Source: Pantoea eucalypti (lineage in GTDB: Bacteria; Pseudomonadota; Gammaproteobacteria; Enterobacterales; Enterobacteriaceae). Taken from it: a stretch of 64,000 nucleotides of DNA. The translations under genes and the position numbers were made by a program. This document shows, piece after piece, positions 20,148 through 33,350 of the stretch (position 1 is its first letter; every line of letters begins with the position of its first letter). Under the pieces are notes generated by a model. That model ran no database searches and was not told where the DNA came from. It saw only the letters and a list, made by a program, of their open reading frames with translations. The stretch is from the NCBI RefSeq assembly GCF_009646115.1, contig NZ_CP045720.1:2294001-2358000 (forward strand), in the 5' to 3' direction.

Positions 20148-21008
20148 TTGGTCAGACGTGCTGCCATTCTTCGCCCCGAACCCGACGCGAATACAATTTA
20201 TCAATATCCCGAACACCTGCGTGAATGGCTGGAAGGCCTGCCGAATCATCCTGGCGTCTACACCTTTCATGGCGAAAGTGAGTCACTGCCGCTTTATATC
20301 GGTAAAAGTGTCAATCTGCGTTCGCGAGTGATGTCCCATTTCCGCACGCCGGACGAGGCGAAAATGCTGCGCCAGTCACGGCGCGTAAGCTGGATCCCCA
20401 CAGCAGGCGATCTCGGTGCGCTGCTGCTGGAAGCGCAGATGATCAAAACCCAGCAGCCGCTGTTCAATAAGCGACTGCGCAAAAATCGCCAGCTCTGTTC
20501 GCTGCAGATTACCGACGGCAAACCGAATGTGGTTTACGCAAAAGATCTCGATTTCAGTCAGTCACCCAACCTGTTTGGACTTTATCGCAGCCGCTTTGCG
20601 GCGCTGGAACGGCTCAAGCAACTGGCGGATGAGTATCAGCTCTGTCATGGGCTGCTGGGTCTGGAAGCGCTGAGTGCGGGACGCGGCTGCTTCCGCTCGG
20701 CTCTGCGTCGTTGCGCCGGAGCCTGTTGCGGTAAAGAGCCGGTCAGCGACCATCAGGATCGGCTGCTGGAGGCACTGGAAAATGTGCGGGTCTTCTGCTG
20801 GCCGTGGCAGGGTGCCGTAGGTCTGGTGGAGGAAGGCAAAGAGATGACACAAATCCATGTTATCGATCACTGGTTCTATCTCGGTTCGGTGAGCAGCATG
20901 GATGAGGCCAGAAAACTGCAGCGGCCCGAAGGCGGTTTTGATCACGACGGCTATAAAATCCTCTGCCGCCCGATTCTGTCGGGTGTCTACCCTATTCTTC
21001 CGCTATAA
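20148..21008 (+). CDS. cho: Cho, excinuclease (UvrC homologue)
   Basis: SOS-induced endonuclease that makes the 3' incision in nucleotide-excision repair on lesions UvrC handles poorly, working with UvrB. It has the GIY-YIG domain at the N-terminus (HPGVYTFHGESESLPLYIGKS; Tyr, Arg and Glu pattern through LLLEAQMIKTQQPLFNKRLR), then RCAGACCGKE cysteines. Start choice: an ATG at 20136 has no ribosome-binding site. TTG at 20148 has GGAG 6 bases upstream and aligns with the MVRR start of E. coli Cho, giving 286 residues. Confidence 0.9.
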   Translation: MVRRAAILRPEPDANTIYQYPEHLREWLEGLPNHPGVYTFHGESESLPLYIGKSVNLRSRVMSHFRTPDEAKMLRQSRRVSWIPTAGDLGALLLEAQMIKTQQPLFNKRLRKNRQLCSLQITDGKPNVVYAKDLDFSQSPNLFGLYRSRFAALERLKQLADEYQLCHGLLGLEALSAGRGCFRSALRRCAGACCGKEPVSDHQDRLLEALENVRVFCWPWQGAVGLVEEGKEMTQIHVIDHWFYLGSVSSMDEARKLQRPEGGFDHDGYKILCRPILSGVYPILPL

Positions 21009-21057
21009 AAAAACCGCCGACGCTGCCCACTCACGTTCAGTGGACAGCGTCGGCGGT
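21007..21057 (-). terminator. Terminator of spy
   Basis: Thirteen-base-pair perfect stem ACCGCCGACGCTG/CAGCGTCGGCGGT with a nineteen-base loop; on the minus strand it ends in seven T. It lies between the convergent genes cho and spy and overlaps the last codon of cho. Confidence 0.83.
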
Positions 21058-21081
21058 CTCAGACCGTTCGCTTAACGAATA

Positions 21082-21576
21082 TTATTCAGCCGGTTCTGCT
21101 GGGGGCGCCATTTTGCCGTCGTGCGGGGCTTTCTCAGTCAGACGCTTTTCAAAGTTCGCGTTGTACTGTTTCTTCTGCTCCGGCGTCAGCACGTTATAGA
21201 GCTTGTTCTGGGTTTCCAGCATCTTCAGCGCATGCTCTTTCGCGTTGGCGGACATCTTCTCTGCCTGCGCTTCGGCTTTGCTCTGGTCAAAGCTGTCAGA
21301 CGCAATAATGCTGTGAGCCGCGCGACGCTCGTCCAGTGACGGACGTTTCATCTCTTTGTGGCTCTCTTTCATGATGTCGCGCATCTGGGTTTTCTGCGCG
21401 TCGGTCAGGTTCAGACCTTTAAACATCATCTCCATGCCGTGGCGCATTGGCGGTTTGTGCATCGCCTTTTCGCTGCCCGCTGGCGGTGGAGTCAGGTTAT
21501 CTGCTGCTGCATGGACGGCGCTGGCTGCACCAAACGCCAGCGAAGAAGCCAGTAAAAGGGAAGTCAGTTTGCGCAT
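21082..21576 (-). CDS. spy: Spy, ATP-independent periplasmic chaperone
   Basis: Periplasmic cradle-shaped dimeric chaperone, part of the Cpx and Bae envelope-stress response. Start at 21576 (MRKLTSLLLASSLAFGA..VHA signal peptide, cleaved near residue 24) has AAGGAC 7 bases ahead; the longer frame from 21657 is rejected. It gives 164 residues. Two LTxxQ motifs, LNLTDAQKTQM and LTPEQKKQY, mark the Spy/CpxP family, with charged helices between them. A weak CpxR-like direct repeat (GTAAA, then GAAAG) lies about 100 bases upstream. It follows cho in inverse orientation. Confidence 0.94.
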   Translation of the reverse strand: MRKLTSLLLASSLAFGAASAVHAAADNLTPPPAGSEKAMHKPPMRHGMEMMFKGLNLTDAQKTQMRDIMKESHKEMKRPSLDERRAAHSIIASDSFDQSKAEAQAEKMSANAKEHALKMLETQNKLYNVLTPEQKKQYNANFEKRLTEKAPHDGKMAPPAEPAE

Positions 21577-21797
21577 AATAGTGTCCTTATAATTCATGAT
21601 AATGACGACAGCACTCTGTCGCGTCTTCGGAAACAAGCATACGACGCTGAACGTCAACTACTCAGAGCCTGAGTAAAGCCGTGAAAGCATAAAAGATAAA
21701 AAACGGGCAATCATGAAGAGAATAAGAAGAAAGGCGTGAGGAATTGAAAAAGTTTATGAATTTAAAGCGAATTTGGCAGAAATCATGGAGGAGTGTA

Positions 21798-21875
21798 ATG
21801 GTTACGACTGGAAAGCGGAAGGCGATCTCCCGCTTTCCTGTCGATTTTTTTAGCGCCGATGAACTGCAACAGTAA
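21798..21875 (+). CDS. Candidate 25-codon ORF between spy and astE
   Basis: Plus-strand ORF MVTTGKRKAISRFPVDFFSA..ELQQ, ending TAA. GGAGGAG sits 5 bases before the ATG, a strong ribosome-binding site. The coding part also holds a GGAAAGCGG/CCGCTTTCC hairpin (21810-21838) followed by seven T, so it could equally be a terminator for an upstream plus-strand transcript. I do not recognise the peptide. The flanking genes are both on the minus strand, so it would need its own promoter. Confidence 0.38.
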   Translation: MVTTGKRKAISRFPVDFFSADELQQ

Positions 21876-21884
21876 GAACGGTTA

Positions 21885-22880
21885 TCACACCGGCAGCGCC
21901 TGAGTCTGTTCACCCTCTTCAATCAGCATCAGTCCGGCACGCAGCCCGGCGGCCACGTTGGGATTGGGGAACAGCACATATTCCCGCGCCTGCTGCACGT
22001 AATAGCGCGTATTACCATCTTCCGCCAGCAACGTCCCTTGAGGAAACGCGGTAAAGTTCAGCGTTTCCGGCGACATATGCAGCGTAAAGTGCTCACTCAG
22101 TCGGGTGATCTGCTGCGCAACCCGATAGTGACGCGGTTTCACCGTCGCGGCAGGCATCGCTTCGCCATAGAGCAGAGAAGCCAGCGCCTGCTGCGCCGCG
22201 CTGAACTGGCTGAGATCGTTCTCGCCGAACGGCAGCGCCTTGCCCAGTTCAAGCGTGCAGCTGGCCGCACCGAAGTGCTCGCAGCTGAAATGGGTAAAGG
22301 TACCGCCCGGCGAGCGATGAAACACCAGCGCTTCCAGCCCGGCAGCGGCCAGCCAGTCTAAAAACGCAGGCGGCCAGGGACGCTCGTTATGCGGCATCAC
22401 CCCGAACTGAGGGTGATAAGAGCCGCGAATGGCGGTGTGCATGTCGAGGTGCCAGCGCGTCTCATCGCACTCACCCAACTGCCAGAAGGTTTCCAGCGCC
22501 TGCTCCAGCCGCAACACGCGGCGGGCTTCATCACCGTCATCAATCTGCTGCCAGCGTCCGCCAAATAGCCGGTTGATGTCATAACGCACATAGCGCTTAC
22601 CGGCGCGCAGCGCTGAGGGATTACCCAGAATGACCAGCATGCGCTGCTGTAACGGCTTTTCGCCTCGCAACAGCGGGTTAACCAGCTGGTTTACGATTTC
22701 TACCGGGGCCGTTTCATTGCCGTGGATCCCGGCAGAGAGCACCAGCGCCTGTTTAACCGGCACCGTCGGCTCCATCAACAGTATGCCGTGATACAACCAC
22801 TGCCAGCGAAGATGCGCCGTTTCACCACTACGCTTACGCGGCACCTCGCCGGAAAGCGTTTGCTGTAAAAAGTCCTGCAT
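21885..22880 (-). CDS. astE: Succinylglutamate desuccinylase
   Basis: Last enzyme of the arginine succinyltransferase pathway: N-succinylglutamate to glutamate and succinate. Zinc enzyme of the AstE/AspA family with the ligand motif AGIHGNETAPVE (His and Glu about 62-65), the Arg-rich RYDINRLFGG, LDMHTAIRGS (zinc His) and catalytic Glu in CTLELGKALPFG. The frame opens at a GTG that overlaps the astB stop, but AAGGAGGA lies before two ATG codons, and the second (MQDFLQQTLSG, 331 residues) fits the E. coli start best. Last gene of astCADBE. Confidence 0.95.
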   Translation of the reverse strand: MQDFLQQTLSGEVPRKRSGETAHLRWQWLYHGILLMEPTVPVKQALVLSAGIHGNETAPVEIVNQLVNPLLRGEKPLQQRMLVILGNPSALRAGKRYVRYDINRLFGGRWQQIDDGDEARRVLRLEQALETFWQLGECDETRWHLDMHTAIRGSYHPQFGVMPHNERPWPPAFLDWLAAAGLEALVFHRSPGGTFTHFSCEHFGAASCTLELGKALPFGENDLSQFSAAQQALASLLYGEAMPAATVKPRHYRVAQQITRLSEHFTLHMSPETLNFTAFPQGTLLAEDGNTRYYVQQAREYVLFPNPNVAAGLRAGLMLIEEGEQTQALPV

Positions 22881-22930
22881 CATTCCTCCTTTGCGCCCTG
22901 AGCAGACGGCAGACTGTGCTGCCTCCTGCT

Positions 22931-27991
<5,061 letters not shown>

Positions 27992-28059
27992 TTACCGGCT
28001 GGGTAAAGCTTATGTTTTAAAATTGTTAAAAGATGTTGTAATGCTGCCCTACTGTAGAG

Positions 28060-28075
28060 TGCAGTTAACGTGCCA
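28060..28075 (-). promoter_or_regulatory. Sigma54 promoter of the ast operon
   Basis: On the minus strand TGGCACGTTAACTGCA: the -24 hexamer TGGCAC is perfect and GG to GC spacing is exactly 10 bases; the -12 element is CTGCA against TTGCA. Predicted start of transcription lies near 28048, giving a leader of about 78 bases to astC. E. coli astC is also sigma54 and NtrC dependent. Confidence 0.78.
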
Positions 28076-28303
28076 GCCAGAGAATTAATGCATAAAATGG
28101 TCTTCACAACGTAATATCAATAGCTTACAACCAATCAATATTCACTTAATTTGCATATATAGTGAATAATTGTCTGATTGCAGCGGCATAGCCGGGTTTT
28201 AAACAGCGGAATTATGCATTCACGGGATGAAATATCGCTTTTGTGATCGCTGATAAATTATCTCTCCAGAAAACCCCCGCCGGCGCCCTGTTTTAGCGCG
28301 GTT

Positions 28304-28320
28304 TGCCTCACACTGGTGCA
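28304..28320. promoter_or_regulatory. Candidate NtrC site upstream of astC
   Basis: TGCCTC-N5-GGTGCA matches the NtrC dyad TGCACC-N5-GGTGCA at 10 of 12 positions. It is about 245 bases upstream of the sigma54 promoter, a normal distance for an enhancer. Only one such site was seen. Confidence 0.5.
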
Positions 28321-28897
28321 GCGCGGGATCGATGCGTCATCCTTCAAAAAGACGCTGATCGTTTAGATTTAACAAAATATTTTCATTTATCGCGACTGCC
28401 GCAGAGATCCGTGCATCTGAACCTGATTAATTAATCCGCAATCAGATTACAATTTGATCAGTGACTGGAAAGATTATTTCTGGCGTGATTATATGGAATA
28501 AAAATATTATTCATTAAAATATGTTCAGATATTAATATGCACGCTAATGGTTAGAATAAAAACATTACAATTTTATTCTTCTACACCTGTTAATCATAAT
28601 TAATGCATTGAACACGTTGATTTAAAAATGAACAAAAGGGATTGATTAATGTCACTCGGTAACTGATCAAATCCATGATTAAAAAGGATTAAATTAAAAT
28701 TAATCATAATTTGATATAAGAAGAAAATCTTATTATCTTTTCAGTTAATCTCCTTTTCCTATCGCTTTCCTGCCTGCGGAATATCTAAATCACATTTTGT
28801 TACTTATATTCCACTTTGTAAATTTATCTTTTTGTGTCATTTTCTTTTCGCCCCGTATCAGGGGAATAATAATTAATGAAGACAGGATAATAATTAA

Positions 28898-29971
28898 ATG
28901 ATGAAGCGCACTTTACTGGCGGCTGTTATGCCGTTGCTGATCGGTCTCTCCTCCACACAGGCCGCAGAAGTTTATAACAAGGATGGCAATAAGCTGGATC
29001 TGGTCGGCAAGATTAACGTATCTCACCTTTTTTCAGATGATAATAATAACAACGGTGATACCTCCTCTTATGCCCGCTTTGGTTTTAAAGGTGAGACAAA
29101 GATTACTGATCAACTCACTGGCTATGGTTTCTGGCAGTATCAGTACAGCCTTCACAACTCCGAAGGCAGTGATGCGCAGGCGACCAACCGTACCCGTCTG
29201 GGTTATGCAGGCCTGAAGTTTGGCCAGGCGGGATCGCTGGATTATGGCCGCAACTATGGCCTGGTGTATGACGCGTTGAGCTATACGGATATGCTGCCAT
29301 TCTTCGGCGGCGACTCCGGTTATACCGATGCCTTCCTCTCTGGCCGCTCAACCGGCGTGCTCACCTGGCGTAATAGTGATTTCTTTGGTCTGGTAGACGG
29401 ATTAAACCTTGCCGCGCAGTATCAGGGCAAAAACGACCGCAGCAATAATATCGATGGCGTACGTCGCTCCAACGGTGATGGTTTCGCCCTGTCCGCGTCT
29501 TATGACTTTGATTTCGGTCTGAGCTTCGCTGGCGCGTTTGCCAGTCTCGATCGCACGACCGCGCAAAACAGAGCCGCACGTGGTGAAGGCGAGAAAGCCC
29601 AGCACTGGGCGACGTCGGTCAAATATGATGCGAACCAGGTTTATCTGGCCGCCATGTACGGTGAGACCCTGAATGCCACCCCAATTAGCGGCGGCTTCGC
29701 CAACAAAGCGCAGAATTTTGAAGCTGTGGCGCAGTACCAGTTCCTGAACGGTTTCCGTCCATCCCTGGGTTACGTCTCATCAAAGGGCAAGGACATTGAG
29801 AATATCGGCGATGCCGACATCATTAAATACACCGCAGTGGGTGCGACTTACTACTTCAACAAGAACATGTCGGTTTATGGTGAATACCGCATTAACCTGC
29901 TGAAAGATAACAATCCGCTGGGTCTGGCAACCGACGACATTACCGCGCTGGGTCTGATTTACCAGTTCTGA
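28898..29971 (+). CDS. General porin, OmpC/OmpF/PhoE family
   Basis: Outer-membrane trimeric 16-strand diffusion porin. The 357 residues have a signal peptide MMKRTLLAAVMPLLIGLSSTQA, mature start AEVYNKDGNKLDLVGKI (typical of OmpC/OmpF), the loop 3 constriction region around LSYTDMLPFFGGDSGYTDAFLSGRSTGVLTWRNSDFFGLVDGLN, strands ending in aromatics and the terminal LGLIYQF with C-terminal Phe for BAM recognition. Which of ompC/ompF it corresponds to cannot be told here, so no symbol is given. It has its own terminator and a long AT-rich upstream region. Confidence 0.93.
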   Translation: MMKRTLLAAVMPLLIGLSSTQAAEVYNKDGNKLDLVGKINVSHLFSDDNNNNGDTSSYARFGFKGETKITDQLTGYGFWQYQYSLHNSEGSDAQATNRTRLGYAGLKFGQAGSLDYGRNYGLVYDALSYTDMLPFFGGDSGYTDAFLSGRSTGVLTWRNSDFFGLVDGLNLAAQYQGKNDRSNNIDGVRRSNGDGFALSASYDFDFGLSFAGAFASLDRTTAQNRAARGEGEKAQHWATSVKYDANQVYLAAMYGETLNATPISGGFANKAQNFEAVAQYQFLNGFRPSLGYVSSKGKDIENIGDADIIKYTAVGATYYFNKNMSVYGEYRINLLKDNNPLGLATDDITALGLIYQF

Positions 29972-29980
29972 TGTCATTAT

Positions 29981-30009
29981 GGGCCTGGCACTTCACGCCA
30001 GGCCCGTTT
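29981..30009 (+). terminator. Terminator of the porin gene
   Basis: GGGCCTGGC/GCCAGGCCC stem with a seven-base loop and a short T-rich tail (GTTTATT); starts 9 bases past the stop and may also serve the convergent GGDEF-EAL gene. Confidence 0.75.
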
Positions 30010-30047
30010 ATTGTCTCACGCCACACTTCAGACAACGTCACGCGGCG

Positions 30048-31604
30048 TTAACCCAGTGCCCTGACTAAGCTGACGGCTACCGTCGCTTCCTGCATCAGTT
30101 CTTCCACATTGGCAGACGCCAGCAGCGTGGTTGCCTGTCCGGCAGGCACCGGACGACTGAAAAGATAGCCCTGACCGTAATCACAGCCGCGTTTTCTCAG
30201 CCATCTCAGCGTGGCGACATCTTCTATCCCCTCTGCCGTGATCACCACATTCAACCCCTGACAGAGCGCCAGTAGCGTTTCAACGACTTTCCGCTGCTCC
30301 GATCCGGTCACGATGCCGGCGATAAATGACTGATCAATTTTGATTTTGGTAATACCCAGCCCCAGCAATACCGACAGGTTGGAATAGCCGGTGCCAAAAT
30401 CATCCAGTACCACGCCGATACCTGTCTCTTTCAGCTGACGAATCGCCTCGCGGGCATCATCGGAAATGGCCATAACATTTTGTTCGGTGATTTCGAGTTC
30501 CAGCATTACCGGTCCGGCATGCTGCATAATGCGAGACAGACAGCTGGTGAGTGACGGTCTCAGCAGCTGTTCCGGAGTGATGTTTAGCGACAGGCAGAGC
30601 CCGGCGGGCCATGCACGGGTGGCACTGACCGCATCCTGCAGAAGCGCCACGGTCATACTGTCCATAAGCCCCAGTCGCTCCACCACCGGCAGAAACTCTG
30701 CGGGTGAAACCGTCTGGCCTGACGCAGTGATCCAGCGTGCCAGTATCTCAAAACCGGTAATGTTTCCGGTGCGCAAAGAGACCAGCGGCTGGAGAAAGGG
30801 AACGATGGCGTGACCGCTGACGGCGGCCACCACCTCCTGCTCCAGCCATTCACGCTGGCGAAAGCGCAGCTCCATGTCCGGGGAGAATCGTGCCAGATGA
30901 GAGCACTTATCCTGCTTCGCTTCATATAACGCCAGGTCGGCCGCCCGCATGACATCAGCCTGCCCCGTACAGGCGGAACTTGCAATGCCTGCTGAGAGGC
31001 TCAGAAAGGTGTGCGGCCCTGTCCGTATCGATGCTGCCTGTTCGCATAAACTTTCGGCGAAAGTCTGCGCCTGCTCAGCCTGTGAATCTTCGGCAACAAT
31101 GGCGAATTCATCCCCGCCCACACGAAACACCTTGCTCGTGCTGCCTGCCGAAGCGGTCAGCAGATCAGCCAGTGCGATCAGGGTCGCGTCACCCTGACGA
31201 TGGCCATTCAGATCATTGATACTCTTGAAGTGATTAACGTTCAGCAGAGTCAGAGTGTAGGCCGCGCCGCATGCTTTAAGCGAAGCAATGTGTGCATTGA
31301 AGGATCGGCGGTTCATAACACCGGTCAGCTCATCGGTTCCGGCTAGCCTGAGTGCGTTTTTTTCCGCCCTTCGGGTTTTGCGAATCAGCCCCGCGATAAG
31401 CAGCGCAGGAACAACCATCGCCAGCCCGGCAAACGAGGAGGAGGTGAGAATAAACCGCAATCGCTCGCTGATTTCAAAACTTGTATCGTAGCCCAGGCCT
31501 AGCAGGCGGCAAATCCGCGCTTCAAGCCCAAACTCCCACAGTGTGGAGAGTAAAATAATGGTCGCAATATTCAGCATTGCGAGCCAGAAAAGTTTCAGGC
31601 GCAT
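30048..31604 (-). CDS. Membrane GGDEF-EAL protein, probable c-di-GMP phosphodiesterase
   Basis: Inner-membrane cyclic-di-GMP enzyme of 518 residues. Two transmembrane helices (about 5-24 and 56-76) enclose a short periplasmic loop of about 30 residues. The GGDEF domain (about 84-240) has an intact GGDEF (163-167), but the metal-binding Asp of the usual DxDxFKxIND motif is replaced: LNVNHFKSIN has Asn at 122 and 124. No RxxD inhibitory site precedes GGDEF. The EAL domain (about 250-500) keeps its catalytic residues: EIL (Glu286), LNIT, ELEITE, DDFGTGYS, IKIDQSF, AEGIED and QGYLFSRP. So phosphodiesterase activity is likely and cyclase activity doubtful. Confidence 0.92.
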   Translation of the reverse strand: MRLKLFWLAMLNIATIILLSTLWEFGLEARICRLLGLGYDTSFEISERLRFILTSSSFAGLAMVVPALLIAGLIRKTRRAEKNALRLAGTDELTGVMNRRSFNAHIASLKACGAAYTLTLLNVNHFKSINDLNGHRQGDATLIALADLLTASAGSTSKVFRVGGDEFAIVAEDSQAEQAQTFAESLCEQAASIRTGPHTFLSLSAGIASSACTGQADVMRAADLALYEAKQDKCSHLARFSPDMELRFRQREWLEQEVVAAVSGHAIVPFLQPLVSLRTGNITGFEILARWITASGQTVSPAEFLPVVERLGLMDSMTVALLQDAVSATRAWPAGLCLSLNITPEQLLRPSLTSCLSRIMQHAGPVMLELEITEQNVMAISDDAREAIRQLKETGIGVVLDDFGTGYSNLSVLLGLGITKIKIDQSFIAGIVTGSEQRKVVETLLALCQGLNVVITAEGIEDVATLRWLRKRGCDYGQGYLFSRPVPAGQATTLLASANVEELMQEATVAVSLVRALG

Positions 31605-32494
31605 GCGTTAGTTCCCGGTGATGGCAAGTTTCAGAGTTTTGTTTTAATGATCAGTAAAAAAACCGGGGCGTACTTCTCATACCCTGTCAGTTAAGCCGTC
31701 TGCAATAAGCCCGCCTCCGCTATGTCTGGACATAGCATTCGCCCGTTCTCAGCCTTACGGCAGCAAGACAAACGATCGGCGGAGCCCCGAACATGTCGGT
31801 TCCGTCATCAATCCTGCTGAGTGTTCTATCGGCAGCGCGGGCAAAATTAACAGGCCAGTCCAGTTATATTTGTGAACACGGACGGCTTTAACCGCTTAAG
31901 CAGTATGAACAGCCTGCGGGTATTCTGAGGAAAGCAAGCCCTGGCATCAGACGATAAAAACAGGTTTATCAATCTATTGGCCTCTTATTTCTATCCACGC
32001 TATTACAACAGGGTGAACGCATGAGACAGAGGGACGGAAAACCTCTCATTTCTCTGGACACTCGTGCGCAGTGGTCCTTAACGGAAATAATAAAATCGCC
32101 AGCAGCTGGACGCCGCGCCCTGACGCGTTAAAAGCACACCCGATTCCCGGAAAGGCTGACACCGAAGGTCGATTACACGGGCAATGTGCTCCTGTCAGCC
32201 CGCCAAAGTGCTTAAATTTTGCAGTCGATTTACTCTGTATTACATCAATAAGCGCGAGGTAAGCCGGAAGGTACATCCGGTTATATTGACTTCAATTTAG
32301 TTTGACTCAATACTGTGCTTTCTTTCATTCAGACGTGCACTGTAGCCTGCTCCCTCCGTCGCGATAGCGCCTGAACATCTGATGTCTGACACCAGCAAAG
32401 AGAGGCTGCAACAAGCCATTTCTCCTGAGACACTTAGCGAGAATTCAAGGCTGGCAAACTGCCCGTCATCGGGCTTTATCTCCCCCGACTCAGA
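31605..32494. other. Intergenic region with no supported gene
   Basis: About 890 bases. Open frames (for example minus 32046-32276 and plus 32071-32262) lack ribosome-binding sites and family features. One feature stands out: a dyad with eight-base arms, GCTATGTC/GACATAGC, at 31719-31736, some 115 bases upstream of the GGDEF-EAL start, a possible operator. Nothing else was seen. Confidence 0.5.
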
Positions 32495-32989
32495 ATGAGT
32501 AAAAGTATGAATGACGAAATCGCGGGGAACTCTGAAACGCCTCCCGCCAGCGCAGCGCCTGAAACCATTGATCAGTTTCTCTGCTTTGCGCTCTATTCCG
32601 CCTCACTTGCCATGACAAAGCTCTATCAATCCCGGCTAAAACCGCTGGGACTCACTTATCCGCAATATCTTGTGCTGCTGGTGTTGTGGGAAAAAGATGG
32701 CCTGACCGTCTCTGAGATTGGTGCCCGCGTTCGGCTCGATTCCGGCACGCTTAGCCAGCTTCTGAAGCGGCTGGAAGGTGCGGGCATCCTCTGCCGCCAG
32801 CGTGACACCGGTAACGATGAGCGCCGGGTGTTCATCTCTCTGACAGAACAGGGCCACCAGCTTAAAATCGACGCGGCTGGCGTCCCGGCGGATATGGTGT
32901 CGGTAATGGATACTGACTGTAGTGAGCTCGGCCTGCTGACAACCCAGGTCGCCATGCTGCGCGAAAAATTGCTCAGGGCTCTGCCATGA
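32495..32989 (+). CDS. MarR-family regulator, OhrR-like
   Basis: Winged-helix dimeric repressor of 164 residues. The region IDQFLCFALYSASLAMTKLYQ (Cys near residue 30) matches the redox-sensing cysteine segment of OhrR, the organic-hydroperoxide sensor; the wing and recognition helix follow (LTVSEIGARVRLDSGTLSQLLKRLEGAGILCRQRDTGNDERRVFISLTEQG). An ohr peroxidase gene, its usual partner, is not adjacent. The N-terminal 20 residues are low-complexity and an internal ATG at 32507 is possible. No strong ribosome-binding site. The start is uncertain. Confidence 0.85.
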   Translation: MSKSMNDEIAGNSETPPASAAPETIDQFLCFALYSASLAMTKLYQSRLKPLGLTYPQYLVLLVLWEKDGLTVSEIGARVRLDSGTLSQLLKRLEGAGILCRQRDTGNDERRVFISLTEQGHQLKIDAAGVPADMVSVMDTDCSELGLLTTQVAMLREKLLRALP

Positions 32990-33041
32990 AAGGTGCTTTT
33001 GATAAACGAATGAACATGTTAAATAATCAGCGTATTTCGTT

Positions 33042-33281
33042 ATGCGCAATTCAGCCAACCAGTTACCGCTGGAGTTTCTTTTGAGTAGCGATAAACCGGG
33101 GGATATGGATGATGTCCATGCCGTTGTCGGCCATGCTGTATCAAGCCTGCTGAAGTCAGGCCAGAGTGCGGGTGTACTGGAAATCATCGCATTTCTGCAA
33201 TCTCAACAGGCGCGATCGTTCAACGGCCAGAGAGAAATTTACGCCAAAGCCGTTCGCGTTGTGACAAAACTGGTTAACTGA
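33042..33281 (+). CDS. AriR/YmgB-family small biofilm and acid-resistance regulator
   Basis: Predicted 79-residue dimeric helical protein. The segment DVHAVVGHAVSSLLKSGQSAGVLEIIAFLQSQ (about 23-55) fits the YmgB/AriR pattern of an E..VLG.AV..L..SG..., followed by a II..L helix. E. coli AriR represses biofilm and helps acid survival; the Ymg/Ycg connectors act with cyclic-di-GMP signalling. The role here is inferred from family. It lies 52 bases after the MarR gene on the same strand, and no good ribosome-binding site was seen. Confidence 0.78.
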   Translation: MRNSANQLPLEFLLSSDKPGDMDDVHAVVGHAVSSLLKSGQSAGVLEIIAFLQSQQARSFNGQREIYAKAVRVVTKLVN

Positions 33282-33350
33282 TCATCAGATCACTCTGCCT
33301 GACGGCGTTCCAGACCGCCCTCCTTCCTCTCTTTTAGCAGAACTTACCCG

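Noticed and set aside
21673..21687. CpxR box before spy
   Set aside because: Only the first GTAAA half matches; the second reads GAAAG, so it is mentioned but not called.
28129..28178. Pair of ArgR boxes upstream of astC
   Set aside because: One half-site of each is poor and the centre-to-centre distance (32) is not the usual 21.
32046..32276. 76-codon minus-strand frame in the 31.6-32.5 kb gap
   Set aside because: No ribosome-binding site, overlaps another open frame on the other strand and resembles no family.
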